From Mycobacterium helveticum (GTDB lineage Bacteria; Actinomycetota; Actinomycetes; Mycobacteriales; Mycobacteriaceae), in the NCBI RefSeq assembly GCF_007714205.1, contig NZ_VMQU01000049.1, positions 1-38,192 of the forward strand: DNA of 38,192 nucleotides, in the 5' to 3' direction. A model generated the notes under the pieces. The model did not search any database and was not told the DNA's origin. It saw only the letters and a program-made list of their open reading frames with translations. Positions within the stretch are counted from its first letter, which is position 1. Each line of letters starts with the position of its first letter. Positions 16,362-24,707 of this stretch are shown here, in pieces. The position numbers and the translations under genes were made by a program.

Positions 16362-16509
16362 TCGCCCGCTTGGCCGGTGCCGGGGATCGGCGTTGCCGCG
16401 CAGTGCCCGGGTGGCCGAATGCCTCGACGGAAGACCCGACGGAAGGAACTACCGCGCACGAGTTTCCCGCGAACCACCCCGAATCGGGTACCGCGGTTTG
16501 GTTCGCTGG

Positions 16510-16560
16510 GGCCGTATCCGAAAAAGGGCCGTATCAGAAAAAAGGCCGTATCCGAAAAAA
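16510..16560 (-). repeat. T-tract tandem array (17 bp x3) after the Rv3127-like gene
   Basis: Read on the minus strand, three copies of approximately CTTTTTTCGGATACGGC begin about 15 bases after the stop of the 16576-17553 gene. They lie upstream of the next gene's DosR-type promoter. Repeated T5-6 runs suggest an iterated terminator that insulates the two minus-strand genes; this is inference. Confidence 0.75.
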
Positions 16561-16575
16561 GCGGCCGACGCCGCG

Positions 16576-17553
16576 TCAGCGGATCTCGAGTACCTCGTCC
16601 ACCGGGCGCCGCGGTGTGGGAGCCGGCGGGAACTCCATGCGCGGTGCTATCCCGGCGCGGATCAGCAGCTGCGGCTGGCCCTGCTCGTCGAGCAGGCGGC
16701 GCACGATGTCGCGGCTTTCCTCCAACTCGATCAGATGCGTCAGCGTGCACGTCGCCAGGAACGCCAGCGTGCATTCCAGCAGGACCGTCGACAACGCCTC
16801 GCCGCACCGCAACGCGTCCTCCCCGGTGTCCTCCGCGGAGGACACCACGAGGATCTTCGACCAGTCCGCCCCGACCTCCGGGCGCCGGTCCCCGTGGCCG
16901 CGCGCGGGGAACTCGCGCCCCACATCGACCCGGCGGTGTTCCTTCTCGGAGGCCAGCGCGCTGGGCGGTATCCCCTCGGTCAGCGCGAACGGTGAAGTCC
17001 ACCAATCGAGTTCGGCGTGATAAGAGGCGTCGTCGCGGCGCAGCAACCCGCTGAGCTGTGACGCCTTGGCCAGCAGCGGACGCACGTCGTCGGAGAGCAC
17101 GTCGAGCCGGACGGGGCCGTCGGCGACGACGCCGCGCAGGCTGGGTTCGAAGAGGTTCCAGTAGGTGGGCTGTCCCAGCGGGAGCCGGTCGGTTCTGCGG
17201 TGCAGGATCGCCTCGGCGTGGTCGCGCTGGGACTTGGCGACGTGGTCGACGGAACGGAATTCGATCGACGCCACACGGTCGGGGTCCCCCGGGCTGGGGA
17301 ACCGGTCGACGACCGCGCGCCAACCCGCGGCCAGCATCGCGACCCGGAAGTGGTCGAGCACGGCGCCGCAGCTGATCAGCGCCTGCCGGCCCGAACGGTC
17401 CGTGCCCGGCACCATGCGCCGGCGATCCAGGTACAGGTGCACCACGCCGTCGCCGGCGACCCATCGCCACGGCTGGCTGTTGTGCACCGACGGGGCGCGG
17501 CACGCCAACTGCACCGCCCCGCGGAGAACCTCGGTGTCCGGCGTCTTGCCCAT
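16576..17553 (-). CDS. Acg-family nitroreductase-like flavoprotein (Rv3127-like)
   Basis: A 325-aa Acg-family protein. The N-terminal lobe reads EVLRGAVQLACRAPSVHNSQPWRWV, then SGRQALISCGAVLDHFR. The mid region has ILHRRTDRLPLGQPTYWNLFEPSLR, and the second lobe AELDWWTSPFAL, LRCGEALSTVLLECT and CTLTHLIE. The last part, TPRRPVDEVLEIR, fits Rv3127 better than Rv2032. It should bind FMN; the reaction is unknown. ATG 17553 opens a minus-strand unit with a strong DosR-type promoter. The downstream T-tract array suggests it is monocistronic. Confidence 0.9.
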   Translation of the reverse strand: MGKTPDTEVLRGAVQLACRAPSVHNSQPWRWVAGDGVVHLYLDRRRMVPGTDRSGRQALISCGAVLDHFRVAMLAAGWRAVVDRFPSPGDPDRVASIEFRSVDHVAKSQRDHAEAILHRRTDRLPLGQPTYWNLFEPSLRGVVADGPVRLDVLSDDVRPLLAKASQLSGLLRRDDASYHAELDWWTSPFALTEGIPPSALASEKEHRRVDVGREFPARGHGDRRPEVGADWSKILVVSSAEDTGEDALRCGEALSTVLLECTLAFLATCTLTHLIELEESRDIVRRLLDEQGQPQLLIRAGIAPRMEFPPAPTPRRPVDEVLEIR

Positions 17554-17589
17554 GACGTCAACCTCTCGCCCGGCCCCCGCCTTCCCTCG

Positions 17590-17654
17590 AGGGTAGAAAG
17601 CAGCAGCGTTGACGACTAGGGACGTTGGTCCCGTCCCGCCGGGCCGTTCGACGC
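17590..17654 (-). promoter_or_regulatory. DosR-type promoter of the Rv3127-like gene
   Basis: The proximal box GGGACGTTGGTCCC (17619-17632) is a near-perfect palindrome. The distal box GGGCCGTTCGACGC (17641-17654) is exactly 22 bp away. On the minus strand TACCCT (17595-17590) lies 23 nt after the proximal box. It occupies one end of the 399-bp divergent gap 17554-17952. Confidence 0.75.
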
Positions 17655-17723
17655 CCCGCCGCGTCCGGCTTTCGCGCTTCCGACCACGTCGGCCGGCGTG
17701 CGCAGCGACGCGTGGTCCGACCC

Positions 17724-17760
17724 GGGTATGTCCGGGCTCGGGTATGTCCAGGTGGGTATG
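17724..17760 (+). repeat. GGGTATG array (14-16 bp spacing, x3)
   Basis: GGGTATG recurs at 17724, 17740 and 17754 with similar flanks (CGGGTATGTCC), in the middle of the divergent gap between two Acg-family genes. Role unknown. The rest of the gap holds the two DosR-type promoters and no gene. Confidence 0.6.
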
Positions 17761-17859
17761 CCCCCCTGTTCTCTATGGCGGGGCTCTCTCCGTCGGGCCC
17801 CATCGTTTCCGCGCGACCCGTCACGCGATGGAGACGCACGCCGTCGGCTCTCGGGTGCG

Positions 17860-17923
17860 GGGCCCAATGATGGCGCCCCGGGGACCAAGGACCCTGGCAT
17901 CGGCGGCCGGGATGGCCGAAGGT
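17860..17923 (+). promoter_or_regulatory. DosR-like boxes upstream of acg
   Basis: GGGACCAAGGACCC (17881-17894) and the weaker GGGCCCAATGATGG (17860-17873) are 21 bp apart. At the expected 23-nt distance only GAAGGT (17918-17923) is found, which keeps A2 and T6 of a -10 element but not T1. Confidence 0.55.
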
Positions 17924-17952
17924 CGAAGTCAGACGGGAGGCAGGTGGGACGA

Positions 17953-18933
17953 ATGACCCGAACGACGGTCGACACCAAGGTGATCACAACGGCGGTGGAG
18001 TTGGCGTGCCGCGCTCCCTCGCTGCACAACAGCCAGCCGTGGCGCTGGGTGGCCGGCGGCGCGGTTGTCGACCTGTTCGCCGACCCGCACCGGATCGTGG
18101 CCGCGACCGACGGCTCGGGCCGCGAGTCGATCATCAGCTGCGGGGCGGTGCTCGACCACTTCCGCGACGCGATGCTGGCCGCCGGCTGGGACACCGGCGT
18201 CGACCGGTTCCCCAACCCCAGCAATCTGGACCACCTGGCCTCGATCGACTTCGCCCCGGCCGACTACGTCACCGACGCCCAGCGCGACCGCGCCGCGGCG
18301 ATCGCGCGGCGGCGCACCGACCGGCGCCCGTTCCGCGCCCCCAAGGACTGGGCGTCGTTCGAGCCCGTGCTGCGCAGCGCGTTCGACCCCGCGCTGGCCA
18401 CCCTGGACGTGCTGGCCGACGAGGCGCGGCCCCGCCTGGTGGAGGCGTCGCGGCTCGCCGAGGTCCTGCGCCGCTACGACGACCTCTACCATCACGAACT
18501 GCGTTGGTGGACAGCGCCGTTGCGGGAATCCGAAGGGATCCCCGAGAGTGCGCTGCCGTCCGCGGCGCAGGGCCGCGACGTCGACGTGAACCGCCGCTTC
18601 CCCGCCAACGGCCACGCCGGGAAGGGCCCGGCCGCCCACGACCAGGCCAAGGTCGTGGTGCTGTCCGGCTACGGGGACACCCGCGCGGACTGGCTCGGCT
18701 GCGGGCAGGCGCTCTCGGCGGTGCTGCTGGAGTGCACCATGGCCGGGTTGGCGACAAACACGGTCACCCACATCACCGAGGTGCAGGCCGGCCGGGACAT
18801 CGTGCGGGAACTCCTCTCCGACACCGCGCTGGTGCCGCAGGTGCTGATCCGGGTCGGCGCGGAGCCCGGGGGCGAGCCGCCGGAGCCGACGCCGCGCCGG
18901 CCGTTGCAGGACGTGCTGCACATGCGGAGCTGA
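17953..18933 (+). CDS. acg: Acg-family nitroreductase-like flavoprotein (Rv2032-like)
   Basis: A 326-aa Acg-family protein closest in my recollection to Rv2032: TKVITTAVELACRAPSLHNS, SLHNSQPWRWV, SGRESIISCGAVLDHFRDAM, LASIDFAPADYVT, RRRTDRRPF, a mid-lobe ELRWWTAPLRESEGIPESAL, and LSAVLLECTMAGLATNTVTH. FMN binding is expected; biochemical function is unresolved for the family. It is paralogous to the divergent gene at 16576-17553, so the pair looks like an inverted duplication around a shared control region. The downstream USP begins 60 nt later and is probably cotranscribed. Confidence 0.9.
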   Translation: MTRTTVDTKVITTAVELACRAPSLHNSQPWRWVAGGAVVDLFADPHRIVAATDGSGRESIISCGAVLDHFRDAMLAAGWDTGVDRFPNPSNLDHLASIDFAPADYVTDAQRDRAAAIARRRTDRRPFRAPKDWASFEPVLRSAFDPALATLDVLADEARPRLVEASRLAEVLRRYDDLYHHELRWWTAPLRESEGIPESALPSAAQGRDVDVNRRFPANGHAGKGPAAHDQAKVVVLSGYGDTRADWLGCGQALSAVLLECTMAGLATNTVTHITEVQAGRDIVRELLSDTALVPQVLIRVGAEPGGEPPEPTPRRPLQDVLHMRS

Positions 18934-18993
18934 AAACCCCCCGGTGCACGAAAACCCGGTGCCCGGAAACCCCTGACAGCTAGGAGCGTTGCG

Positions 18994-19836
18994 ATGTTCG
19001 ACTCATACCCGCCCAAGTCGGTGGTCGTCGGTGTCGACGGGTCGCAGGCCGCGATCCGCGCCGCACGCTGGGCGGTGGACGAGGTCGCCGGAACCGATGT
19101 CCCGCTGCGCCTGCTCTATGTCGCCCGGACGGACCCGGGCGCCGGGCCGCTGGAGGACAGGGCGGCATTGGCGGCGGCGGAGGAGGTCGTGCACGAGGCG
19201 TACGACGCCGTCGAGGCCCTGGGCAGGCCGGTGAAAGTCGAGACCGAGGTGCTCGACGGCGAGCCGGTGCCGACGCTCATCGCGGCGTCGCGTTCCACCG
19301 GGTTGCTCTGTGTGGGCGACACCGGGGCCGCACAGCATCCGGAGGGCTGGCTGGGTTCCACCGCAAGGGGATTGGCGCAGGCCGCGCACTGCTCGGTCGC
19401 CATCGTCAGGGGTGGTCGCGACGGCGCGGACACCAGCGACCGGCGCTGGATCGTCGCCTGCGTGGACGGCTCGCCGGAGGACGTCGACGTTCTCGACCTC
19501 GCGCTCAACGAGGCGCTGCGCCGGCATGCCCGGCTGCGGGTGGTGACCGAGCGGCAGCCCGATGGGGCCCCCGGCGGTGGTGGGGCGGGCGTGATACTCG
19601 ACCCGCACCTGGTGCGTTGCCTGGACGGCTATCCCGACGTGCACGTCGACACCGCGGTGCTGCGCGGTCCCTTCCGCGACTACCTCGCCGAGCATGCGGC
19701 GTTCATCCAGCTGGTGATGGTCGGCGCCGTGCGGACCGCCGAGGTGCGCCAGCTGCTCGGCCCGGACGGGGCCCCCGCGCTGCGCGGCAGCGACTTCTCG
19801 CTGCTCATCGTCGGACCCGAGCGGCCGGGCCGCTGA
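18994..19836 (+). CDS. Tandem-domain universal stress protein (Rv2028c/Rv3134c type)
   Basis: A 280-aa cytosolic protein with two USP domains. The first starts [22 protein letters not shown] and keeps the ATP-binding pattern G-2x-G-9x-GS (VGDTGAAQHPEGWLGST). The second (IVACVDGSPEDVDVLDLALNEAL) has lost it and ends in LLIVGPE. One nucleotide-binding site is therefore expected. TAGGAGC precedes ATG 18994. The stop overlaps the next start by one base (TGATG). It is paralogous to 23921, 24708 and 29165. Confidence 0.88.
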   Translation: MFDSYPPKSVVVGVDGSQAAIRAARWAVDEVAGTDVPLRLLYVARTDPGAGPLEDRAALAAAEEVVHEAYDAVEALGRPVKVETEVLDGEPVPTLIAASRSTGLLCVGDTGAAQHPEGWLGSTARGLAQAAHCSVAIVRGGRDGADTSDRRWIVACVDGSPEDVDVLDLALNEALRRHARLRVVTERQPDGAPGGGGAGVILDPHLVRCLDGYPDVHVDTAVLRGPFRDYLAEHAAFIQLVMVGAVRTAEVRQLLGPDGAPALRGSDFSLLIVGPERPGR

Positions 19837-20123
19837 TGAAGGCCCGCGTCGGCGACTGGCTCGTCATCAAGGGCGGCACGGTCGGGCACCCGGACATGCG
19901 CGGGCTGATCACCGCCGTGCGCTCGCCGGACGGCGAGCCGCCCTACCGGGTCCGGTGGCTCGCCACGGGGGAGGAGGCGACCGTGTACCCGGGCCCCGAC
20001 GCGCTGGTCGTCACGGCCGCCGAGCAGCGAGCCGCCGACGAGCGGGCCCGGTCGCGGTTCGCCGCGGTGCAGGCCGCCATCCGGGAACGCGCGCGCACCG
20101 GCCGCGGCAGCGTCCCGAATTAG
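19836..20123 (+). CDS. DUF1918 protein (Rv0569-like)
   Basis: A 95-aa protein with an N-terminal SH3-like DUF1918 domain (MKARVGDWLVIKG, RGLITAVRSPDG, PPYRVRWLATGEEATVYPGPDALVV) and a charged C-terminal helix. It follows M. tuberculosis Rv0569, a DosR-regulon member of unknown molecular function. The start overlaps the stop of the USP gene by one base, so the two are translationally coupled; Rv0569 is not next to a USP of this type in M. tuberculosis as far as I recall. Confidence 0.9.
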   Translation: MKARVGDWLVIKGGTVGHPDMRGLITAVRSPDGEPPYRVRWLATGEEATVYPGPDALVVTAAEQRAADERARSRFAAVQAAIRERARTGRGSVPN

Positions 20124-20328
20124 CCTCTGCGTCAATAATTCTGCGCGCGCGTTGCCGCGGAATGGTTGGCAACGAACAGGACACGCCGCGGTCGCGGTTT
20201 GTCGGCGCCCGGTGCCAGACGCCGCCGTGCCCATTAGCCTGAGACGGTCCAACAGGTGACTTCATGCCCTATGCGCCGGGTGGTCACCGCCTCGACGATG
20301 AGACCACCCTGCACATAAAGGACTTCGT

Positions 20329-20559
20329 ATGGCTTCAACAGTGGGGGGCCCGCACCTGGTGACGGACTCCGACGCCGACGCGCTCGCCTGGCAGTTCATG
20401 CACTCGGACTACGCCGACGACATCTATGCCGACTTGCCGCTGGATCGACGTCTCGACGGTTTCCTCCGGCGCCAGGGACTCGGCCGTCTCACCGAGGACG
20501 GCGACGCGCACAATCTCATCCTCAACCGGGTCATGGCCTGCATCGGGGTGCGCGCGTAA
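20329..20559 (+). CDS. Small conserved protein of unknown function
   Basis: A 76-aa acidic protein with the pattern ALAWQFMHSDYADDIYADLPLDRRLDGFLRR and a C-terminal ILNRVMACIG. I recall similar small mycobacterial proteins but can assign no function. AAAGGA (20316-20321) gives a good ribosome-binding site for ATG 20329. TAGCCT at 20235-20240 may be its -10, but the sequence upstream is only weakly box-like. It has no signal peptide or membrane segment. Confidence 0.7.
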   Translation: MASTVGGPHLVTDSDADALAWQFMHSDYADDIYADLPLDRRLDGFLRRQGLGRLTEDGDAHNLILNRVMACIGVRA

Positions 20560-20670
20560 TTGGTTCGCCCGCTCACCGTGGGTAGTGGGCACCGAACTGC
20601 CGTGAGATCCGTGTCGCCGCCACGCCCGGCGTTCGCGGCCCCGGCCGCCCCGGCGGCCCGGTCACGTGGG

Positions 20671-20706
20671 CCGACGAACGGCCCGTCGGCGCGGGACTTC
20701 GGTCCC
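20671..20706 (+). promoter_or_regulatory. DosR-type boxes upstream of the Rv2030c-like operon
   Basis: GGGACTTCGGTCCC (20693-20706) is a strong, nearly symmetric box. CCGACGAACGGCCC (20671-20684) lies exactly 22 bp upstream. No good TANNNT sits at the expected distance (TCGGAT at 20730-20735 is the nearest), so the -10 is uncertain. Confidence 0.65.
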
Positions 20707-20788
20707 TATCGCCGATGTCGCCGGACTGGTCGGATGGACGTGTCGATGCTGACGTCGACGGTGATCGCGGACTCAGGAGCGGTGTGCC

Positions 20789-22831
20789 ATGACCAGAGCA
20801 ACCGATGTCGCCCGGCACTCGCCGCGGCGGGTATTCCGTGACCGGCGCGAGGCCGGCCGGGTGTTGGCGAGCCTGTTGAGCGCCTACCGCGACCAGCCCG
20901 ACGTGATCGTCCTGGGCCTGGCCCGCGGCGGGGTGCCGGTGGCGTGGGAGGTGGCGGCCGCGCTGCACGCCCCGCTGGACGCGTTCGTCGTGCGCAAGCT
21001 CGGCGCGCCCGGCCACGAAGAGTTCGCCGTGGGGGCGCTGGCGAGCGGGGGCCGCGTCGTGGTCAACGACGATGTCGTGCGCGGCCTGCGCCTCACCCCG
21101 CAGCAGCTGCGCCACATCGCCGAGCGGGAAGGCCGGGAACTCGCCCGGCGCGAGGCCGCCTACCGGGACGGGCGCCCGCCCGTCGACGTCACGGGCAGAA
21201 CCGTCATCCTCGTCGACGACGGCCTGGCCACCGGCGCGAGCATGTTCGCGGCCGTGCAGGCGCTGCGGGAGGCGCAGCCCGCCCAGATCGTGATCGCGGT
21301 GCCCGCGGCCCCGGAGTCCACGGTCCGCGAGTTCGCGAGCCTGGTCGACGACGTCGTCTGCGCGACCATGCCGACCCCGTTTCTCGCGGTCGGAGAATCG
21401 TTCTGGGACTTCCGCCAGGTCACCGACGAGGAGGTCCGTCAGCTGCTTGCCACCTCGACCACCACGGCGGCGACGAAAAGCGTTGCGGCGCAAAGCGCCG
21501 CCGAGGTGATTGCCGCCGTGGCCATCGACGCCCCCGGGGGCGTCCCGCCGTTCGCCGCCCTGGAGGAGCTGATCGGCGACGCGCGGGTCGTGCTGATCGG
21601 CGAGAGCTCGCACGGCACACACGAGTTCTACGAGGCCCGGGCCCAGATCACCAGGTGGCTGATCGAGGAGAAGGGCTTCTGCGCCGTCGCGGCGGAGGCG
21701 GACTGGCCCGACGCCTACCGGGTGAACCGGTACGTGCACGGCATCGGCGACGACACCAGCGCCGACGAGGCGCTGAGCGGGTTCGAGCGCTTCCCGGCCT
21801 GGATGTGGCGCAACGTGGTGGTCCGCGACTTCGTCGACTGGCTGCGCGAGCGCAACCGGCGTCACGAGTCCGACGGGGGTCTTCGGGCCGGGTTCTACGG
21901 CCTGGACCTGTACAGCCTGCACCGCTCGATGAACGAGGTGATCGGCTACCTGGACAGGGTGGACCCCAGGGCGGCCGCACGCGCGCGCAACCGCTACGCC
22001 TGCTTCGATCACGCCTCGGCCGACGACGGCCAGGCATACGGCTTCGCGGCGGCGTTCGGCGCGGGCCCGTCCTGCGAGAAGGAGGTGGTCGACCAGCTGG
22101 TCGACATCCAGCGCAACGCGCTGGCGTATGCGCGCATGGACGGGCTGATCGCCGAGGACGAGCTCTTCTACGCCCGGCAGAACGCGCAGACGGTGCGCGA
22201 CGCCGAGGTCTACTACCGCGCGATGTTCAGCGGGCGTGTGACCTCCTGGAACCTGCGCGACAAACACATGGCGCAGACGCTCGATGCGCTGCTCGAGCAC
22301 CTGGATCGCCACCGTGATGCGCCGTCGGCGCGAATAGTGGTGTGGGCGCACAACTCTCACGTCGGGGACGCGAGGGCCACCGAAGTGTGGGCCGACGGGC
22401 AGCTCACCCTCGGCCAACTCGTCCGCCAGCGATACGGCAAGGCCTCGCGTCTCATCGGGTTCAGCACCTACACCGGCACGGTCACCGCGGCCAGCGAGTG
22501 GGGCGGTGTCGCCGAACGCAAGGCCGTGCGGCCGGCGCTGCCCGGCAGCATCGAGGAGCTCCTGCACGAAACCGGCAACGCCGCCTTCCTGGTCTCGGCC
22601 CGCATCACCCCGGGCGCCGCCGAACCGCTGAGCACCGTCCGGCTGGGCCGTGCCATCGGCGTGATCTACCTGCCCGCCACCGAGCGGCAGAGCCACTACT
22701 TCCATGTGCGGCCCGCGGACCAGTTCGACGCGATGATCCACATCGAGCGGACCCGGGCGCTGCAACCCCTGGAGCCCACGAGCGTCTGGGTCGCCGGCGA
22801 GACGCCGGAAACCTACCCGAGCGGCCTGTGA
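20789..22831 (+). CDS. Phosphoribosyltransferase/erythromycin-esterase fusion (Rv2030c-like)
   Basis: A 680-aa two-domain protein. Residues about 1-215 form a type I phosphoribosyltransferase fold with the PRPP loop [10 protein letters not shown] (about 142-151). Residues about 245-680 are an erythromycin-esterase-like hydrolase with [10 protein letters not shown] (about 271-280), [14 protein letters not shown] and [11 protein letters not shown], whose His and Glu residues are the likely catalytic ones. Length and order match M. tuberculosis Rv2030c, a DosR-regulon gene beside hspX and pfkB. Substrates are unknown. CAGGAGC precedes the ATG. Its stop overlaps the pfkB start (TGATG), as in the Rv2030c-Rv2029c pair. 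No hspX is present here. Confidence 0.93.
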   Translation: MTRATDVARHSPRRVFRDRREAGRVLASLLSAYRDQPDVIVLGLARGGVPVAWEVAAALHAPLDAFVVRKLGAPGHEEFAVGALASGGRVVVNDDVVRGLRLTPQQLRHIAEREGRELARREAAYRDGRPPVDVTGRTVILVDDGLATGASMFAAVQALREAQPAQIVIAVPAAPESTVREFASLVDDVVCATMPTPFLAVGESFWDFRQVTDEEVRQLLATSTTTAATKSVAAQSAAEVIAAVAIDAPGGVPPFAALEELIGDARVVLIGESSHGTHEFYEARAQITRWLIEEKGFCAVAAEADWPDAYRVNRYVHGIGDDTSADEALSGFERFPAWMWRNVVVRDFVDWLRERNRRHESDGGLRAGFYGLDLYSLHRSMNEVIGYLDRVDPRAAARARNRYACFDHASADDGQAYGFAAAFGAGPSCEKEVVDQLVDIQRNALAYARMDGLIAEDELFYARQNAQTVRDAEVYYRAMFSGRVTSWNLRDKHMAQTLDALLEHLDRHRDAPSARIVVWAHNSHVGDARATEVWADGQLTLGQLVRQRYGKASRLIGFSTYTGTVTAASEWGGVAERKAVRPALPGSIEELLHETGNAAFLVSARITPGAAEPLSTVRLGRAIGVIYLPATERQSHYFHVRPADQFDAMIHIERTRALQPLEPTSVWVAGETPETYPSGL

Positions 22832-23799
22832 TGGAGGCACCAGCCGGGCCGGAGCCCGGCCGCGCGCAGATCGTCACGCTGACCATGAACCCGGCGCTGG
22901 ACATCACGACCGGCGTCGACGCGGTGCGCCCGACGGACAAACTGCGCTGCGACACACCGCGTTACGACCCTGGCGGCGGCGGCATCAACGTCGCCCGCAT
23001 CGCCCACGTGCTCGGCGCGTCGGTCGAGGCCGTGTTTCCCGCCGGCGGATCGACCGGTGACCTGCTGACGTCGCTGCTCGACGGCGCGGGGGTGCCGTAT
23101 CGGCGCGTCGCGATCGGCACGTCGACGCGGGAGAGCTTCACCGTCAACGAGACCGGCACCGGCCGGCAGTACCGTTTCGTCCTGCCGGGAGCGCGGCTGT
23201 CCTGCCGGGAACGGGCCTGTTGCCTGGACGAGCTGCGCAGCGCGGCGGCGGCGGCCGACTTCGTCGTGGCGAGCGGCAGCCTGCCCCCCGGCGTGCCCGC
23301 CGATTTCTATCAGCGGGTCGCCGAGCTGTGCGGGGAGCTGGGCGTGCGCCTGATCCTGGACACCTCCGGCGGCGGCCTGCGGCACGTCTCTTCGGGGGTG
23401 TTCCTGCTCAAGGCGAGCGTGCGAGAGTTGCGCGAATGCGTCGGCCGGCCGCTGGCGACCGAGGCCGACCAGCTCGCCGCCGCGCACGAACTGGTCGACA
23501 CCGGCCGCGCCCACAGCGTGCTGGTGTCGCTGGGATCCCACGGCGCGCTGCTCGCGACGGCGCACGCCAGCCAGCGATTCGCCGCGATCCCGTCCTCCGG
23601 CGGGAGCGGCGTGGGGGCGGGCGACGCGATGGTCGCCGCCGTCACCGTGGGACTCGGGCGCGGCTGGCCGCTCGTCAAGTCCGTGCGGCGGGGCATCGCG
23701 GCGGGCACGGCCATGCTGATGACACCCGGGACCGCGGCCTGTGACCGGGCCGAGGTGGAAAGGCTTTTCGCGCTCGCCGCTGAACCCGTGGACGTCTGA
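22831..23799 (+). CDS. pfkB: PfkB-family 6-phosphofructokinase (Rv2029c-like)
   Basis: A 322-aa ribokinase-fold sugar kinase that phosphorylates fructose-6-phosphate (or tagatose-6-phosphate) with ATP. Visible are TLTMNPALD at the N-terminus, the substrate motif GGGGINVAR, SGSLPPGVP, and the catalytic/anion-hole motif GVGAGDAMVAA, whose Asp is the base. All are intact. It is translationally coupled to the Rv2030c-like gene (one-base overlap). In M. tuberculosis PfkB is the DosR-induced minor phosphofructokinase. This window also encodes a PfkA-type enzyme at 36891-38027. Confidence 0.93.
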   Translation: MEAPAGPEPGRAQIVTLTMNPALDITTGVDAVRPTDKLRCDTPRYDPGGGGINVARIAHVLGASVEAVFPAGGSTGDLLTSLLDGAGVPYRRVAIGTSTRESFTVNETGTGRQYRFVLPGARLSCRERACCLDELRSAAAAADFVVASGSLPPGVPADFYQRVAELCGELGVRLILDTSGGGLRHVSSGVFLLKASVRELRECVGRPLATEADQLAAAHELVDTGRAHSVLVSLGSHGALLATAHASQRFAAIPSSGGSGVGAGDAMVAAVTVGLGRGWPLVKSVRRGIAAGTAMLMTPGTAACDRAEVERLFALAAEPVDV

Positions 23800-23822
23800 G
23801 CGGCGCCGGCGCGCACCGCGCG

Positions 23823-23887
23823 AGGACGAACGGCATCGCGGGTGGGGCCCAACGGCCCCTCCGTAACGGGCCCCGGCGCAATAGCCT
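23823..23887 (+). promoter_or_regulatory. DosR-type promoter of the USP-USP-devR-devS operon
   Basis: Distal AGGACGAACGGCAT (23823-23836) and proximal GGGCCCAACGGCCC (23845-23858) are 22 bp apart. TAGCCT (23882-23887) follows 23 nt after the proximal box. The distal site shares CGAGGACGAACGGC with the site at 14349-14362. It implies autoregulation of devR through the upstream USP promoter, as known for Rv3134c-devR-devS. Confidence 0.75.
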
Positions 23888-23920
23888 GATAACCAGGCAC
23901 AGAACACGTCAGGAGCCGAC

Positions 23921-24691
23921 ATGGACGAGCTGGACTCGAAGTCGGTGGTGGTGGGCATCAACGGCTCGCGGGCCGCGGCCAACGCCGCCAAGTGGGCGGT
24001 CGACGAGGCGCGCAGCCGGCAACTGCCGCTGCGCCTCGTGTACGTCATCTCCGGCCGGGGCGCGGAACCCGGGTCCGAGCCGGCCTCCGAGTGGGAGGTC
24101 GAGCACGGCGAAACGGCGCTCTCGGATGCGGAGTCCGCCGTACGCGGCGAACGCAAGCCGGTCGAGGTCGAGACGGCGATCCTCGCCGGCGACCCCGCGC
24201 AGGTCTTGATCAACGAATCGCAGGACGCGGCCCTGGTCTGCGTGGGCACCGCGCGGCGCGGGTGGGCGGCCGACGGCCTGCTGGGCCCCACGGCCGCCGG
24301 CCTGGTCGCGCACGCGCGCTGCCCGGTGGCCGTCATCCGCAGCAATCCGGACGGTTCCCCGACACAGCTCGGCGTGATCGCGGTGGTGCTCAACGACGAT
24401 CCCGACAACGACGAGGTCGTGCGCCGGGCCATGGAGGAGGGACGCCTCCGCCACGCCACCGTGCGGCAGATCGACCGGCGACTGCACAGCTGGGTCCGGC
24501 GCTATCCGGACGTCCCCGTGCAGACCGTCGCCGCGGGTACCGGGACGAAACTCGGCGAAAGCCATGGGACCGCAATCGAATTGGCCGTCGTGGGCGGTTC
24601 CGACGCCGAGCAGATGACCGGAATCGCCACCCCCAACTGCCATCCGATCATCGGCTACCCCGACTGCTCGGTGCTCGTCGTCCGCGAGTAG
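23921..24691 (+). CDS. Tandem-domain universal stress protein (Rv3134c-like position)
   Basis: A 256-aa protein with two USP domains. Domain 1 starts KSVVVGINGSRAAANAAKWAVDEA, but its nucleotide loop reads VGTARRGWAADGLLGPT, so the G-2x-G and GS residues are degraded. Domain 2 is short (LGVIAVVLNDDPDNDEVV) and also lacks the motif. It may therefore not bind ATP. It is first in the USP-USP-devR-devS run, the place Rv3134c takes in M. tuberculosis. AGGAGC precedes the ATG. Confidence 0.85.
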   Translation: MDELDSKSVVVGINGSRAAANAAKWAVDEARSRQLPLRLVYVISGRGAEPGSEPASEWEVEHGETALSDAESAVRGERKPVEVETAILAGDPAQVLINESQDAALVCVGTARRGWAADGLLGPTAAGLVAHARCPVAVIRSNPDGSPTQLGVIAVVLNDDPDNDEVVRRAMEEGRLRHATVRQIDRRLHSWVRRYPDVPVQTVAAGTGTKLGESHGTAIELAVVGGSDAEQMTGIATPNCHPIIGYPDCSVLVVRE

Positions 24692-24707
24692 GCGGTCCGC
24701 GTCCGCG

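Noticed and set aside
15836..17503. A 555-codon minus-strand frame reading through the Rv3129-like gene
   Set aside because: Only the last 142 codons match a family; the rest is an out-of-frame reading of the Rv3127-like gene and the promoter gap.
20264..20362. A 32-codon ORF overlapping the start of the small protein at 20329
   Set aside because: No ribosome-binding site and no recognisable pattern, while the overlapping frame has a good Shine-Dalgarno.
20671..20687. GGGCC-7-GGCCC at 20668-20684 as a separate palindromic operator
   Set aside because: The spacing does not fit the DosR box; the overlapping 14-mer 20671-20684 fits the 22-bp pairing better.
20573..22840. Long minus-strand open frame opposite the Rv2030c-like gene (also 6624-8792 opposite jetC)
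   Set aside because: Arg/Gly/Pro/Val-rich shadow frames typical of high-GC DNA; the plus strand carries recognisable domains.
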